Shown: positions 1-11,733, counted from the first letter of the stretch. The stretch: DNA of 64,000 nucleotides from Eucalyptus grandis (GCF_016545825.1 NC_052619.1:12353501-12417500); one strand, 5' to 3'. A program made the numbers and translations. The notes: generated by a model from the letters alone, not told the origin.

Positions 1-757
1 AGTGGTTCGGCTTGATTCAAGCCTACGTCCACTCTTTTCGCACCGACAGCCGATTGGCTGGATTCCACTATGATCAAAGAGTTGTTACAGTGTTGATCTT
101 CCTTGATTTCTAGGTGTAGATGATCTACCACACTCACTCAAGGCGTCACCAAGTATAAACACTCTCAGTATACAATTTCGCTCAGTCTCAACTAACAATC
201 AAGGATCTTCAGACTCTGGAATTTTTCTATCGATCACACACTTAAGACAACTAGAACGTCTTCCTTTTATACTCCTTCATGCCATCATAGCCGTTGGCAC
301 TTACCAAAGGAATTCCTCCAATCTACCCGTTGGACGGAATCAATCAAGAAGATCATCCGAGCTATTTAAGGAATCGATGATAGCCCATCAATCCCGTTCG
401 CCCATACAATCGGGATCTCGGTTTCCAAGAATAGAATAATCCAAGATTATTTCGTCGACCATCGGATCTTCAATCGATCTTAGATAAGAATTAAAGAATC
501 CGAAATGATTATCCAACCAAAGAATCTATTCCGAGGATAGGATCAAATCCTCAACCATAAACCTCGGCTTTGGATTTCCTTCAACACTTTGGATTAGAAA
601 GACTGTCGGTGAGAATGTTTTTGAGTCTTGAGTCTTGAGTCTTGAGATTACAAAGTCTTGAGACTATAAAGTCTTGAGACTTTAACTATCGATATCCGGA
701 CTTAGATCGATAGAAATGTTTTGTCGCTTCAAAATATTCGGAAAGATTTCTCCAACA
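1..757 (-). repeat. 3' LTR of the copia element (cut by window start)
   Basis: Matches 8521-9279 almost base for base. The first about 157 bases of the repeat lie before the window. Its element-sense 5' end is TGTTGGAGA at 757, next to the polypurine tract. An internal run of CTTGAGT/CTTGAGAC repeats sits at about 625-680. By eye there are about eleven differences from the other LTR, nearly all at CAG or CTG positions. Confidence 0.95.
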
Positions 758-774
758 ATCTCCCCCTTTTTGAT
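758..774 (-). other. Polypurine tract of the copia element
   Basis: The minus strand reads AAAAAGGGGGAGAT directly before the LTR start TGTTGGAGA. This is the standard plus-strand priming site of LTR retrotransposons and fixes the inner edge of the left LTR. Confidence 0.9.
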
Positions 775-1375
775 GGTGACAAAACTTTCTTGAAGATTTG
801 AACAACTTTGACCTGCAAAAACATTTCTCAAGCAATATGGCTAACTCATAAAGATTAATAAACAACCAGACTCTGCATCCACAGCAAATTGGTTAGTCTT
901 TCATGAGTAATACCATGTAACAATACTTGATATAAATGCAACCAGTCAAGCATCAAAATCCACAGCCAATTCAGTCTAACACTCAAGTTCAAGTTCTCAA
1001 GTCATACTCAAACATAAACACAAAAGTCAAATAAAGTTTTAAAATAATGTTTGTTCAAATTGGTTCTCCCCCTTTTTGTCATCATTAAAAAGAGGGTGAG
1101 AAAGGAGTCATGTCTGCTTGGGAATGCGCACGATCTGGAAATCCCCAATGGACTGGACTACTCCTTCGAGCTTCTTCGATCTTCTCGCGAGATGAGCTAC
1201 CTCTTCTCTCTTGGCATTGGCTTGAAGTTGCGGAGCGAGGTCTTTGAATTTATCTTCCATAGAGACGAAGATGCTTGTCCAGCATGCTTCAAAGCTTGGA
1301 TTTCACAAATCCAGAATATATATCTCGGTTACGCATTTTCGAAGAATATTCATGATACTACGAAGATCTGCAGAA

Positions 1376-3186
1376 TCATCCGTCGTGTACCGGCATTGGC
1401 TTTCTCGGATGGTGTGTATGCGGGCGATGGCGCTTCTGAACGGTCTGGCAGATTTGGAATCGACGTATCACCTTCTTCAGGCAATTGAGAGACCTGAACT
1501 TCTTCTGGGTCTTCTGGAGATTGTCTTGGATCTTCAGCAGCATGAGGTGGAGACCTCTCTTGCTCGCTAACTCCCCGTCTCTAAGACATCGAAAGGGAAG
1601 AGTGATGATCATGCTCTTGATTTCCCTTCTCTCATTTATCAGCGGACTGTTCTTTTTCTTCTTCTCCTTCTTCCTCAACTTCTTTCTCCTTCTCTCTCTG
1701 TTCTTCTTCTTCTCTCGCCTGCTGAAGTTCTCGGATAAGACACGAACATCTTGTTCTTGTCAGTGCTGGAATAGTGGGATCTTCATCATCTTCATCCTCA
1801 TCCTCATCCTCCAGGATAAAAGTTCTTTTCCTCTTTTTCGATGAAGCACCAATGGCCTTCTTTCCTTTCCTTTTTGAAGCAGACTGGACTGGAGATTTCA
1901 CTTTGAATTTCTCCATTGCCTTAGAGAGTTCTTGCGACGCATCTTCATTAACATTTTCAACCCTACCACCATCTTATCACACGTTCGAACACAAAAAGTA
2001 TGTGGCAGTTCAATATTCAGATGTCTCAAGATCTTGGTCACTGACTCCAGATAAGGCAATTGTCCTTTGTCTTTTGACACCGCTCTGTACATATGGAAAA
2101 GAATAGTGTGCGGGAGAGAAAACTTTCGTCCCGAGTTGATCGCATACATCAATTTTGCTTGAAAGAGACACGAAGTCTTTGAAGTAGACTTAGGTCCGAG
2201 ACAATTGATCACAATCTTGTGAAGCACAATGTTGATGGCATTCATCCTGGAATAGATAATTTTCTTATCCACATCCCTATCTTTGACAAGATCCGAGTAG
2301 TTCGAGCGGTGAGACTTTGATTGGGAGATAGCGTCCCCGTTCAACTCCAACTATGTCCGCCAACATATTCACATCTACCACATAGACTTTGTCTCGAACA
2401 CTTGAATGAAATTCTATTCGCATCCAAAAAGCTAAGATTTGAATAGAAATAAGCGGTCGATGATCATACCCGTCTCAGAGTCGAGCGGAAAGTCTCAAGT
2501 TGAAGCAAATTCAACTTCTCTCTTAGGTTCAAGTTGATGGAATCCGAAGTCAAAATCGACACTTCTAGGGTTGATTACCCCTCTTTTCAACAGACCGAAA
2601 TACACTTTTTCCTGATCCTTGGATTTAAACAAATCCATCCGATTTCCTTTCACCTTTGCTGCCACACCCATTTTAGGTTTAAATTCAAGGAACATTTTGT
2701 CATCATCGTTCCCGTCAATCAGATTTTGTCCTGGCATACGAGGATCTCTTGGAATGTTCGCAAGTGCTTCCTCTCTTTTTTCCTTTCGGGGCAATTCCCC
2801 ATTCCTCCATTTTCTTCAAAAAGATACTCATTCCCATAATTTTTGTCCTTAAGGAAGTCATCTATATAGTTCAATGGAGTACTTGCTTTTCAATGCACGA
2901 TAAAGTTTATACAAAAAGAGGGCTTTTGAACTCTTCTTGGTCGGCATCCTCGATTATCTCTTCTTCCAGATTATGACTTGCACTTTGTGGGGCGGGAGAT
3001 GCTGAATGACGTGGAGGAGAGCGAATCGGACTCATCGCCGACTTGGTAAGTCTTCTTCTTCATGAGATCGAAATGAGTCGGTCCCTTCTTCATTCTTTGT
3101 GGTCCCTTGTTTGCGATTCTTGATGATTTCCTCGAAGACGACATCTTTCTTTGTCTATTGGAGGATTCCTTCACTTGCTTTCCCAA
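1376..3186 (-). pseudogene. Env-like / third-ORF region of the SIRE-type element, broken
   Basis: Between RNase H and the 3' LTR the minus strand carries several open stretches in different frames. 2971-3186 is a basic Ser/Arg/Lys-rich piece, followed by 2495-2794 and 1898-2350. 1632-1916 has a basic start, an acidic Glu/Asp run and then a charged coiled-coil-like tail. SIRE-type copia elements are known to carry an extra, poorly conserved env-like ORF here; that is the basis for the name. I see no clear signal peptide or fusion motif. The pieces are separated by frameshifts or stops, so no intact protein is predicted. Confidence 0.6.
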
Positions 3187-3746
3187 GAAAAATGACCACT
3201 TTCTCGATGATGAACAAAGAGTAGAAACAGTATCGAGAGGAGAGTGCCTTTTAGGGTTTTGAAGATTGGGGAAAGGAAAAACTATATATATATATAACTC
3301 AGTTTTGAAAAAGGAAGTTCAATCGGTGCAAGGAAAGTGAACGATCACTTCTTTTCAAAATCAATAACTGCCAAAATTATTAAACAAAAGATCATACCTT
3401 TTCGAGTTAATATAACTAAATGACAATTAGTACCTTTTATATGAAATACAACTTACAGTCTATAGCCATGGATGATTGAGTCTCAGGATTTAGAGTCTAA
3501 GAGATCAAAGTCTTAGAGTTGGTGAGTCTCTAGACTTTAATTTCTTCAAGCTTCAAAATGTTGAGTCTCGAGCGGATAAAGTCGAACTGATTCTTCTCCA
3601 AAGGCTTTGTGAATATGTCCGCTAGTTGACTTTTTGAATCAACAAATTGAATCGAGATTTCTCCATTTTGAATATGATCTCTAATAAAGTGATGTCGAAT
3701 CTCAATATGCTTTGCTCTTGAATGAAGGATTGGATTTTGGTGAGAT

Positions 3747-4142
3747 TTATCGCACCGGTGTTGTCACATCTGATTTCGTGCATGAGTCTTCAATGCCAAA
3801 GTCTTGTAGCTGTTGTTTTATCCATAGAATTTGCGAACAGCGCTTCCAAGAGCTACATACTCGCTTCGTTGTTGAGAGAGCTACGGTGCTTTGCTTCCTT
3901 GAAAACCAAGACACCGTTCTGTTTCCAAGTAGTTGACAAGTTCCAGAGGTGCTTTTTCTATCGATTCTGCAACCGGCCAGATCTGCATCTGAGTATCCTA
4001 GAAGATTAAAGTCTCCCCTCTTTGGATACCAAAGACCGATGCTTGAAGATGAAGCAACGTATTTGATAATTCGTTTCACGGCAATGAGATGTGATTCTCT
4101 AGGATCTGATTGAAACCTAGCACAAATACAAACACTAAACAA
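3747..4142 (-). pseudogene. Copia RNase H domain
   Basis: 131-residue open stretch with the copia RNase H signature: GYSDADLAG, then DRKSTSGTCQLLG and STTKRVCSSW. The Asp of SDADLAG is part of the RNase H catalytic set. In intact elements the third block usually reads STTEAEY, so the region after ALSTTK is probably damaged. It belongs to the same polyprotein as the RT at 4223-4980 but the frame is not continuous with it. Confidence 0.88.
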
Positions 4143-4222
4143 AATATCAGTCTAGAAACGGTAAGATAAAGAAGTGAACCGATCATGCTCTGTACAGCTT
4201 TTGATCTACTTTCTTCCCTTCT

Positions 4223-4980
4223 TCATCCTTGTTTATCTTCTCGAGAACATGACATTGGTATGTCGATCTTTTTGCACTTTTCCAATCCAAACCTTTTGAC
4301 AAGATCATTCGCATATTTTTCTTGATGGATGAAAGTTCCTTCCTTCATTTGTTTCACTTGGAGTCCAAGAAAGAATGTTAACTCTCCCATCATACTCATT
4401 TCAAATTCATCCCGCATAGACTTAGAAAATTTCTTGCAAAGACTTTCATTAGAGGATCCAAAAATAATGTCATCAACATATATTTGAACAAGTAAAAAGT
4501 TTTTGTTTTCCTTTTTGATAAACAAAGTAGTATCTACTTTACCTTTGACAAAACCAATCTGTAATAAAAACTTACTTAGTCTGTCGTACCAAGCTCGAGG
4601 TGCTTGCTTTAGACCATACAGAGCCTTTTTCAGCCTGAAGACTGAGTCTGGCTTCTTTGGGTCTTCAAATCCGGGCGGTTGTTCCACATAAACTTCCTCA
4701 TGGATAAATCCATTTAGGAAAGCACTTTTGACGTCCATTTGGAATAACCTGAAATTTTTGTAACAAGCAAACGCAAGTAATAGACGAATAGCTTCTAACC
4801 TTGCAACGGGTGCGTAAGTCTCGTCATAGTCTATTCCTTCTTCTTGCGTATACCCTTTGGCCACGAGTCTTGCTTTGTTTCGTACGACTTTTCCTTTTTC
4901 GTTCATTTTGTTCCTGAATACCCATTTGGTTCCAATAACAGTTTTACCTTTTGGTTTAGATGTCACTTCCCAGACATCAT
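4223..4980 (-). pseudogene. Copia reverse transcriptase (RVT_2)
   Basis: 247-residue open stretch with a fully recognisable copia [48 protein letters not shown] and the catalytic YVDDIIFG. The domain starts a little before the first Met, at DVWEV near 4980. It is the best preserved part of the element. The [11 protein letters not shown] and VEQPPGFED blocks are of SIRE/Maximus style. The frame breaks on both sides. Confidence 0.93.
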
Positions 4981-5205
4981 TGATGTTGAACCTATCTCGA
5001 GCTCTTCTTGCATAGCTTCGATCCAGCTTTCATCGATAAAGCTTCTTCTATGCTTTTTGGTTCAATTTCAGATATGAGAGCCACAAGACTAGATTCTTCA
5101 TGCCTTTTTGATCTGGTGCGGATTCCTTCATTAAGTTCGCCAATAATAAGATCTTTGGGATGACTGGATTTGTGCTTCCGGTTACCGGGTTGATGATCTT
5201 TTTCT

Positions 5206-6358
5206 TTATTTGATTCTCCATGAGCGTCTTGATGATGGACTTCCGAATCGAGATGCTTCTTGAGATGTAGACATTTGAAGATCTAGAGCGGATTCGGTCT
5301 CTTCGTGCGAGTCCGGGCCGGATTCATCTTGCACCGAGTCTTGGAATTTGACATTCATTGATTCTTCCACAAACTGGCTTTTTTGTTGTAGACTCGTAGG
5401 CTTTGCTTGATGTAGAATATCCAAGGAAGATGCCTTCATCGATCTTTCTTCAAACTTACCAACTCGATCATTTGCATTTTTCAAAATAAAGCATTTGCAA
5501 CCGAACACATGAAAGTATGAAACAATAGGCTTCTTACCTTTGAACAATTCATATGGGGTTTTATCAAGAATAGGTCTTAGAAAGACTCTATTTATAATAT
5601 AGCAAGCAGTTGAAACAGCTTCAGCCCAAAATCGTGAAGAAATTTTACTTTCAATTAAAAGTGTTCTAGCCATTTCTTGAAGAGATCTATTCTTTCTTTC
5701 CATAACTCCATTTTGCTCTGGAGTATACGGAGAGGAAAACATGTGATTAACACCAGATTTATCACGAACCTCGTAAAATCTTTATTTTCAAATTCACTTC
5801 CATGATCTGTTCTTATACTAGAAATAGCACATCCTTTTTCATTTTGAACCTTTTTAGCAAACTTTTCAAAGTACGAAAAGGTTTCTGATTTATTTGCAAG
5901 AAAATATACCCGTGTAAAACGAGAGTAATCATCTACAATTACTAGACAATATTTCTTACCTCCAATGCTCGGGTTCTTGTTGGTCCGAAGAGATCCATAT
6001 GAAGCAACGTAGTACATGATTAGTAGATACATGATTTATTTGCTTAAATGAATTTCTTACACCTTTCCCAGAATGCATGGAGTGCATAAGTCGACTTTTG
6101 GTATGGCGGTTTAGGTAGACCTCGAACAAGCTGCTTTGAAGAGATTTTGGCTAATTGCTTCTTGTTGATATGGCCAAGTTTTCTGTGCCATAGAATTGCT
6201 TCATCTTGAATTGAGATTAAGCATTGTTCTTCATTTGGCTTTACATCAAGGAGGTAGATGTTTCCATGCCTTCGACCCATGAAAGACTGAGTCGAATCTT
6301 TGTTAATTCCAGAACATATGCCTTCTTGAAAGAAGATCTTGTAACCAGTATCACACAA
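5206..6358 (-). pseudogene. Copia GAG-pre-integrase and integrase, frame broken
   Basis: Three overlapping minus-strand stretches. 6044-6358 has LWHRKLGHINKKQLAKIS, the H..H half of the zinc-binding integrase N-terminus. 5655-6032 has the core with IVDDYSRFTRVYFL and RTDHGSEFEN. 5206-5742 has FSSPYTPEQNGVMERKN, which supplies the catalytic Glu. The D, D and E residues are all readable, but at least two frame changes split them. Confidence 0.9.
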
Positions 6359-6369
6359 TTGGCTAATGC

Positions 6370-6600
6370 TTTGAGTAGATTGTAGTTGAGTCCTTCCACT
6401 AGAGAGACATTGCTTATTGTGAGATTTCCAATTTTCGCAGTTCCGAATCCCACAATACTTCCTTTGCTATTTCCTCCGAATGAAACTTTTCCACCATTTA
6501 CTTTAATAAGCTTTATGAAACATTTTGAGTCTCCTGTCATGTGTCTTGAGCATCCATTGTCAAGATACCACTTTACCTTCTTTTTGACAGAGACCCGCAT
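6370..6600 (-). pseudogene. Copia aspartic protease with DNG in place of DSG
   Basis: The stretch WYLDNGCSRHMTGD is the copia protease active site, where DSGCSRHM is usual. The Ser codon AGT reads AAT here, a single transition that puts Asn next to the catalytic Asp. The domain continues with the glycine-rich GSIVGFGTAKIGN. The reading frame also overlaps the GAG-pre-integrase stretch. Confidence 0.85.
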
Positions 6601-6699
6601 TCAAAAAGAGTCTCAAGCTTTCTTTGGTACCCAAATTTTCTTGGGTCCTTTGGTGTTAGTAGGATGAGCATTATTAGGCCATACTCTCTTAACAGGCTT

Positions 6700-8301
6700 C
6701 CAAAACATAGGACACTCTTTTTCAAAATGATCCTGACTGTTACACTTAGAACACCTTAAAGCATTTCGACCTACGAGGCTTTACAAAAACTCTTTTGAAA
6801 TGATTTTTATAAGCCTCTCTCGATGGTCTTTTCTTAATTCTTTCTTTTACTTTCGGAAATTCAATCAAAGGGATTGTTTCAGCTGTCATACCTAGACCCG
6901 ACTTATTGAAGTAAGGTCTTTGGATTGAAAGGACTTTTTCAAGTTTTTCGAACCCTATTGAAAATTTCTTTGAAATATTTGATAAATCAGTTTTTAAGAA
7001 AGCATTTTCTTTTGAAAGATTGTCTTCACTCTCTTTAAGAGTAGAAACATTCAAGTCTAAATTTTTTACCTTTTCTTCTAAAATGTTTTCCTTTTGTTTT
7101 AAAATTGAGTTTTCCTTTTTGAGTTCGGAAATCTTTTTAAGAGAAGTCTTAAGACTAAAACATAACTCATCAATATATTTAGAGACTTTGACAGGATTTT
7201 ATAGTCACTTACCTCAAATTCACCGGCTCCGAGTCGATCCAGTAGTCTGTGTCCGATTGCGCCATTAGACACGGGTTGGCATATTCCTCATCACTCTCTT
7301 CACACTCGTATCGCTCCGGGTTTCGGCTTTAAGAGCTTTTCGAGATTTCTCAGCTTTTCCTCTTTTCTTTTCGAAGAGGACAGTTGGGTCCGATGTGTCC
7401 CTTCTTTTTACATTCGAAGCAAACTACATCTTTGTTTGGTTCCTCATCATCAACGGACTTGGTCTGCTGTCTCTGAAAACTTTGTTTCTTTGGGATGAAC
7501 CTTCTGCCTTTTCTATTCAGTTTTCTGAATCTTCTTATCATGAGGGCGAGCTCCTCATCATCCATATCATCTTCGAGTCTGCATCATCGAATCATCATTT
7601 GATTTTAGTGTAATAGATTTCTTACCTCTTGGATCTTCGTCTTCATTAATTCGTTCCACTTCGTAAGATCGAAGAGTTCCAATCGGTTCGTCTACGAGAT
7701 AATGGCATGATTCTTTGCGTCTCTTTATTGAAGTCTTTATATGATTCCAATCCTTGGAGAGTCCACGTAGAAGCTTGTTCACCTTCATGGGATCAGAAAT
7801 TTTTTGTCCTTGGTTCTCAAGACCATTGACAATATCGTAAAACGACTAAACATGTCGGTTATAGATTCTCCTGGTTTCATTTTGAAGGATTCATATTGAC
7901 CAAGAAGAATGTTAATTCTGGTCTCCTTCACTCGTCCGTCCTTCATAAGTGATATGTAACCTGTCCTAGACTTCTTTTGCTGTAACACAAGAAGATATTC
8001 TGTTATATTCAGTTGGTGACAAAGCACAATATAAAGAATAAATTGCTTTAGCATCGAGTGCTTGTCTCTTGTTTATTTCTTCTTGAGACATTCCGCTGGT
8101 TTCAACAGTTTCTTTCCCTCTTTCGGAGATTGATGCAGCAGGGAATGATTCCTTTTTCCACAACGTCCCATTCCGAGGATCCTTTGATCGTAGGAAAGCT
8201 TTCATCTTGTTCTTCCAGATGTTGTAATCCTTTCCATCGAAGTAGGGAGGTCTGGTATTGCTTTGCCCCTCCATCAGCCCCGGTGCTAGCATACTAGCCA
8301 T
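6700..8301 (-). pseudogene. Copia gag with two zinc knuckles, broken
   Basis: Starts at 8301 with MASMLAPGLMEG, followed by PPYFDGKDYNIWKNKMKAFL, typical of the UBN2-type copia gag N-terminus. A CCHC knuckle CFECKKKGHIGPNC lies in 7350-7565. A coiled-coil-like stretch follows at 6746-7054, and a second knuckle, CSKCNSQDHFEKEC, at about 6715-6760. The frames 7966-8301, 7785-8054, 7567-7788, 7350-7565 and 6746-7054 should be one protein but are separated by frameshifts. Confidence 0.88.
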
Positions 8302-8349
8302 GGATCTTTTACTCTGAAGTAAAACACTTCAAACAAAGTAAGAACACGA

Positions 8350-8361
8350 GCTCTGATACCA
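8350..8361 (-). other. Primer-binding site, initiator tRNA-Met type
   Basis: The minus strand reads TGGTATCAGAGC, complementary to the 3' end of plant initiator tRNA-Met. It lies two bases inside the 5' LTR and fixes that LTR's inner edge at about 8364. Confidence 0.93.
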
Positions 8362-8363
8362 AT

Positions 8364-9279
8364 TGAAATAGCTAGTACGAGTACCTAGAGGGGGGGTGAA
8401 TAGGTATTCAAAAATTTCTCGAAGCTTGCACAATATTTAAACAATTAGAGAATTTGCAACAGTTAAAAATTCAATCGCAAGACTGAGTAAGGAAAAGAGA
8501 GAATTGAACACTCGGTTTATAGTGGTTCGGCTTGATTCAAGCCTACGTCCACTCTTCTGCACTAACAGCCGATTGGCTGGATTCCACTATGATCAAAGAG
8601 TTGTTACGGTGTTGATCTTCCTTGATTTCTAGGTGTAGATGATCTACCACACTCACTCAAGGCGTCACCAAGTATAAACACTCTCTCGTATACAATTTCG
8701 CTCGCCTCAACTAACAATCAAGGATCTTCGACTCTGGAATTTTTCTATCGATCACACACTTAAGACAACTAGAACGTCTTCCTTTTATACTCCTTCATGC
8801 CATCATAGCCGTTGGCACTTACCAAAGGAATTCCTCCAATCTACCCGTTGGACGGAATCAATCAAGAAGATCATCCGAGCTATTTAAGGAATCGATGATA
8901 GCCCATCAATCCCGTTCGCCCATACAATCGGGATCTCGGTTTCCAAGAATAGAATAATCCAAGATTATTTCGTCGACCATCGGATCTTCAATCGATCTTA
9001 GATAAGAATTAAAGAATCCGAAATGATTATCCAACCAAAGAATCTATTCCGAGAGGATAGGATCAAATCCTCAACCATAAACCTCGGCTTTGGATTTCCT
9101 TCAACACTTTGGATTAGAAAGACTGTCAGTGAGAATGTTTTTGAGTCTTGAGTCTTGAGTCTTGAGATTACAAAGTCTTGAGACTATAAAGTCTTGAGAC
9201 TTTAACTATCGATATCCAGACTTAGACTGATAGAAATGTTTTGTCAGCTTCAAAATATTCTGGAAAGATTTCTCCAACA
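8364..9279 (-). repeat. 5' LTR of the copia element, complete (916 bp)
   Basis: Bounded by TGAAATAGCT at 8364 and TCTCCAACA at 9279, so in element sense it runs TGTTGGAGA...TTTCA. Matches the left LTR over its whole visible length. The right flank CTGATTCATTGCC continues into a repeat that is also seen near 47139 as CTGATTTATTGCC, showing that the element jumped into that repeat. Confidence 0.94.
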
Positions 9280-9893
9280 CTGATTCATTGCCCTCTCGAT
9301 ACCACCTTCCCTTCACTTGAGCGTCCATTGGAGTCTGCCCTGTGCTTGGCTCGAAGTGAAGCCAACTCTTGCTTCTTTAAAGAACGGTGGACAAGTCGAA
9401 ACTGAGTGAAATAACTCATGGAGCTAAAGGAAGAGCTATGTCATCCTGGCAAGAAAATCTGCTCATTTCGACATATCGCTTTGCATTGCATGTATGACAG
9501 TTGATCGTTAGAGAAATTGCTTCTTTTGTGGCGACTTGTCACGTTGGAAGAATTCAACGATGTCAAGACCAACGCTCTTTTGCTCACAAGAACGAGGACC
9601 TGATAAGCCTTTTACGCTGCAAAAACAGCTATTAGACTCATTGGACAAGTCCCTACAAACTAATAGACTGACTTTTACGAGCAGCATCATCGGCGTACTC
9701 CTTTCATCGGCAAGAACTTATATAATCTCCAGATTCCCACAAATATGTATTCCAGACCGTAGCTCACAAACACGTGAATAAGAAAGTAACAATTATCCGC
9801 CAAAAAAGAAAGACCAGCTTATGGAGATCCTGAGTTTGGCTGGGTAGCAAATCTGTGTTTACTAGGAAAAATCCGTTTGAAATGGAAATACCA
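9280..9893. repeat. Copy C of a dispersed family shared with 21885-24150 and 46441-48455
   Basis: From TGCCCTCTCGATACC to about GAAATGGAAATACC this follows copies A and B segment by segment. Shared landmarks include CAAGTCGAAAC, AATAACTCATGGA, GGCGACTTGTCACGTTGGAA and ATTAGACTCATTGGACAAGT. Short open frames on both strands are not conserved well enough to call a protein. The part matching the start of copies A and B is missing, cut off by the copia insertion. The 200 bases after it, up to the hAT element, show nothing I can name. Confidence 0.8.
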
Positions 9894-10105
9894 TATATAT
9901 TGGAAATTTATGTCAACGAACTCTCTTTACCATCCGTGCGGTTTTACAGTAATGGCGGAAGAGAAATGACAGTTATCGTAATTCATTGCTTGTGTCTCGA
10001 ACTTGTCCAAACATCTCAGTGGACCTTTTCATCCCTTTTGGTTTGCTCTTTCTTGAACCCTTAAGCCATGCAAAGGCATGAGCCAAATTTGAAGGCCATG
10101 CAAAT

Positions 10106-10687
10106 TAGGGGTGAGCAAATCTAGGTTCCATACCAATTTCACTTGAAACCTAGAAGCTACCCGTTAAAATAGATTCATTATTTATTGAAACCTAAAACCT
10201 AGAATCTATCATGCATACCTTGAAACTTGGAATCAACCATGTTATGAGTTTCAAAATCAATTTTAAGTTCTACTCAAAGTCAACCCATATTATTAATTAA
10301 ATGATTGCAATAAGTTACCACCTTTAACGACCACCGTTTGCTACTACAAGCCACTAAACTCAACTTATATTTAGACACACAAAATTTATGAAACATAAGA
10401 TTTCAATTTAAAATGGAAACTCAGATTAATGATTTTAAATTATACACTCATCATTGAAGATCATGAAATAGCACATGATTGCACGAAGACAGTGACCAAG
10501 AAAAATACAAAAGCAGGTTCCAGATTCTAAGTTTCAAGTTTCATTTACTTAGAACCTTGAACCTATCTATTGAAATAGGTTCCTCAATTTTTGGAACATA
10601 AAACCTACCTTACATACCTTGGAATTGGGAATCAAACAAGTTCCCATCAGTCTGGTTCTTTGGTTCCAGTAATCATGCTCACCCCTA
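10106..10687. mobile_element. Non-autonomous hAT element, 582 bp, with 8-bp target duplication
   Basis: Starts TAGGGGTGAGCA and ends TGCTCACCCCTA, perfect 12-bp inverted termini. It is flanked on both sides by ATGCAAAT (10098-10105 and 10688-10695), the 8-bp duplication expected of hAT. The inside is AT-rich with repeated GAAACCTAGAA-like motifs and no coding capacity. Its termini are almost the same as those of the 12.8-kb hAT at 29433, so a transposase of that family could have moved it. Confidence 0.93.
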
Positions 10688-10928
10688 ATGCAAATCTTTC
10701 TCCAGTGGGAGTTGCGTGGAGATACCACTCGAAAGTTTGCCTACAAACACCAGATGGAAGAGATCACTTGCATACCTTAAAATTAGGAATCGGGCAGGTT
10801 CTCATCATCAGTTTGGTTCTTTGGTTCTACTAATCATGCTCACCCCTAATGCAAATCTTTCTCTAATGGGAGTTTTATGGAGATATCACTCGAAAGTTTG
10901 CCTACAAACACCATAAGGAAGAGATCAT
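10613..10928 (+). repeat. Tandem duplication, 158-bp unit, spanning the hAT 3' end
   Basis: Two direct copies (10613-10770 and 10771-10928), each with the last about 75 bases of the hAT element, its 3' target copy and about 80 bases of flank. The second copy therefore ends in another TGCTCACCCCTAATGCAAAT. The duplication happened after the insertion. 10929-11230 shows nothing recognisable. Confidence 0.88.
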
Positions 10929-11230
10929 TGCTCCCACTGATGAGAATAGCATGTCAAATGATGAGGAAAGAAGAGAACATTGCTGCACAATTTTCTCTTT
11001 ATAATTATTGAGAGAGTGAATAACAAGTACAAAGAATAATAATAGAGAAATGATTATGCAACCGTGGAACAATGTCACAGTTGAATGCTGACCATAAGTG
11101 TTATGAATAGCAAAACAAATATAGAAATAATTGTGGGACCCACCTTTAGCCTTGTGGCCAACATTCAACCATGACACTGACACAGTTATGTTAGAGGTGC
11201 TCATGATAATAACTACTTGTTTGTGATTTT

Positions 11231-11502
11231 TGTTAGAGAAAATTAGGAATTTCTATAGAATTTTCTTATATTAGAAATAATTATTGATATTTACATTGAT
11301 TATCCGTATTTCTCAAGATTGCATATATATATATATTGCACGTACATAGCACATATATTGCACATATATGACATGCATATTACAAGTATATCCCCTTTGA
11401 TTGTGCATATCTTCATTGAGATAATATCTTAAAATAATTATTTAATAAAGCCTGTAAATTCTTAAAAAACTCCACAATTCTTTCTTCTGCTTTATTATAT
11501 CA
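11231..11502 (+). repeat. Probable solo LTR or LTR fragment
   Basis: Starts TGTTAGAGAAAATTAGGAA and may end at ATTATATCA near 11502. The first about 115 bases match the reverse complement of 14640-14744. The TG start and the T-rich 3' part fit a short copia LTR. I found no matching target duplication, so the outer edge is uncertain. Confidence 0.45.
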
Positions 11503-11733
11503 TAAGTTTGAGTAGGGTAATAGGGACGCCAAGGAGGTTTTCTCTTATGGCAACGCCCACATTCCCGGCGTGTTGTCCAGCGGTGGAATAAAGTGTTATT
11601 ATTGAAAAAAAAAAAAAAAAATAATAATAATAATAATAAGTTGCAAATAATTTCGACTCATTCTCCGTTATTATTATTGGACATGATGACTCAGCACTGT
11701 CTCTGTCCCAAGAAATCAGCTCTGTCTCGACAT

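Larger units (their letters stand above)
1..9279 (-). mobile_element. Ty1/copia LTR retrotransposon, SIRE/Maximus-like, left end outside window
   Basis: Near-complete element read on the minus strand. Seen: two long direct repeats (1-757 and 8364-9279), a primer-binding site just inside the right one, a polypurine tract just inside the left one, and between them gag, protease, integrase, reverse transcriptase and RNase H in copia order (integrase before RT). A further 2.8 kb between RNase H and the 3' LTR has env-like reading frames. That extra region, the two zinc knuckles and the long gag point to the SIRE/Maximus lineage; this is inference from lineage architecture. The right flank begins CTGAT, a candidate 5-bp target duplication, but the left flank is outside the window. 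The frames are broken in several places although the LTRs are nearly identical. Confidence 0.93.

Noticed and set aside
625..680. CTTGAGT direct repeats as a CRISPR-like or satellite array
   Set aside because: Short internal LTR repeats present identically in both LTRs; plant nuclear DNA has no CRISPR.
9280..9284. CTGAT as the copia target duplication
   Set aside because: Cannot be confirmed because the left flank is outside the window.
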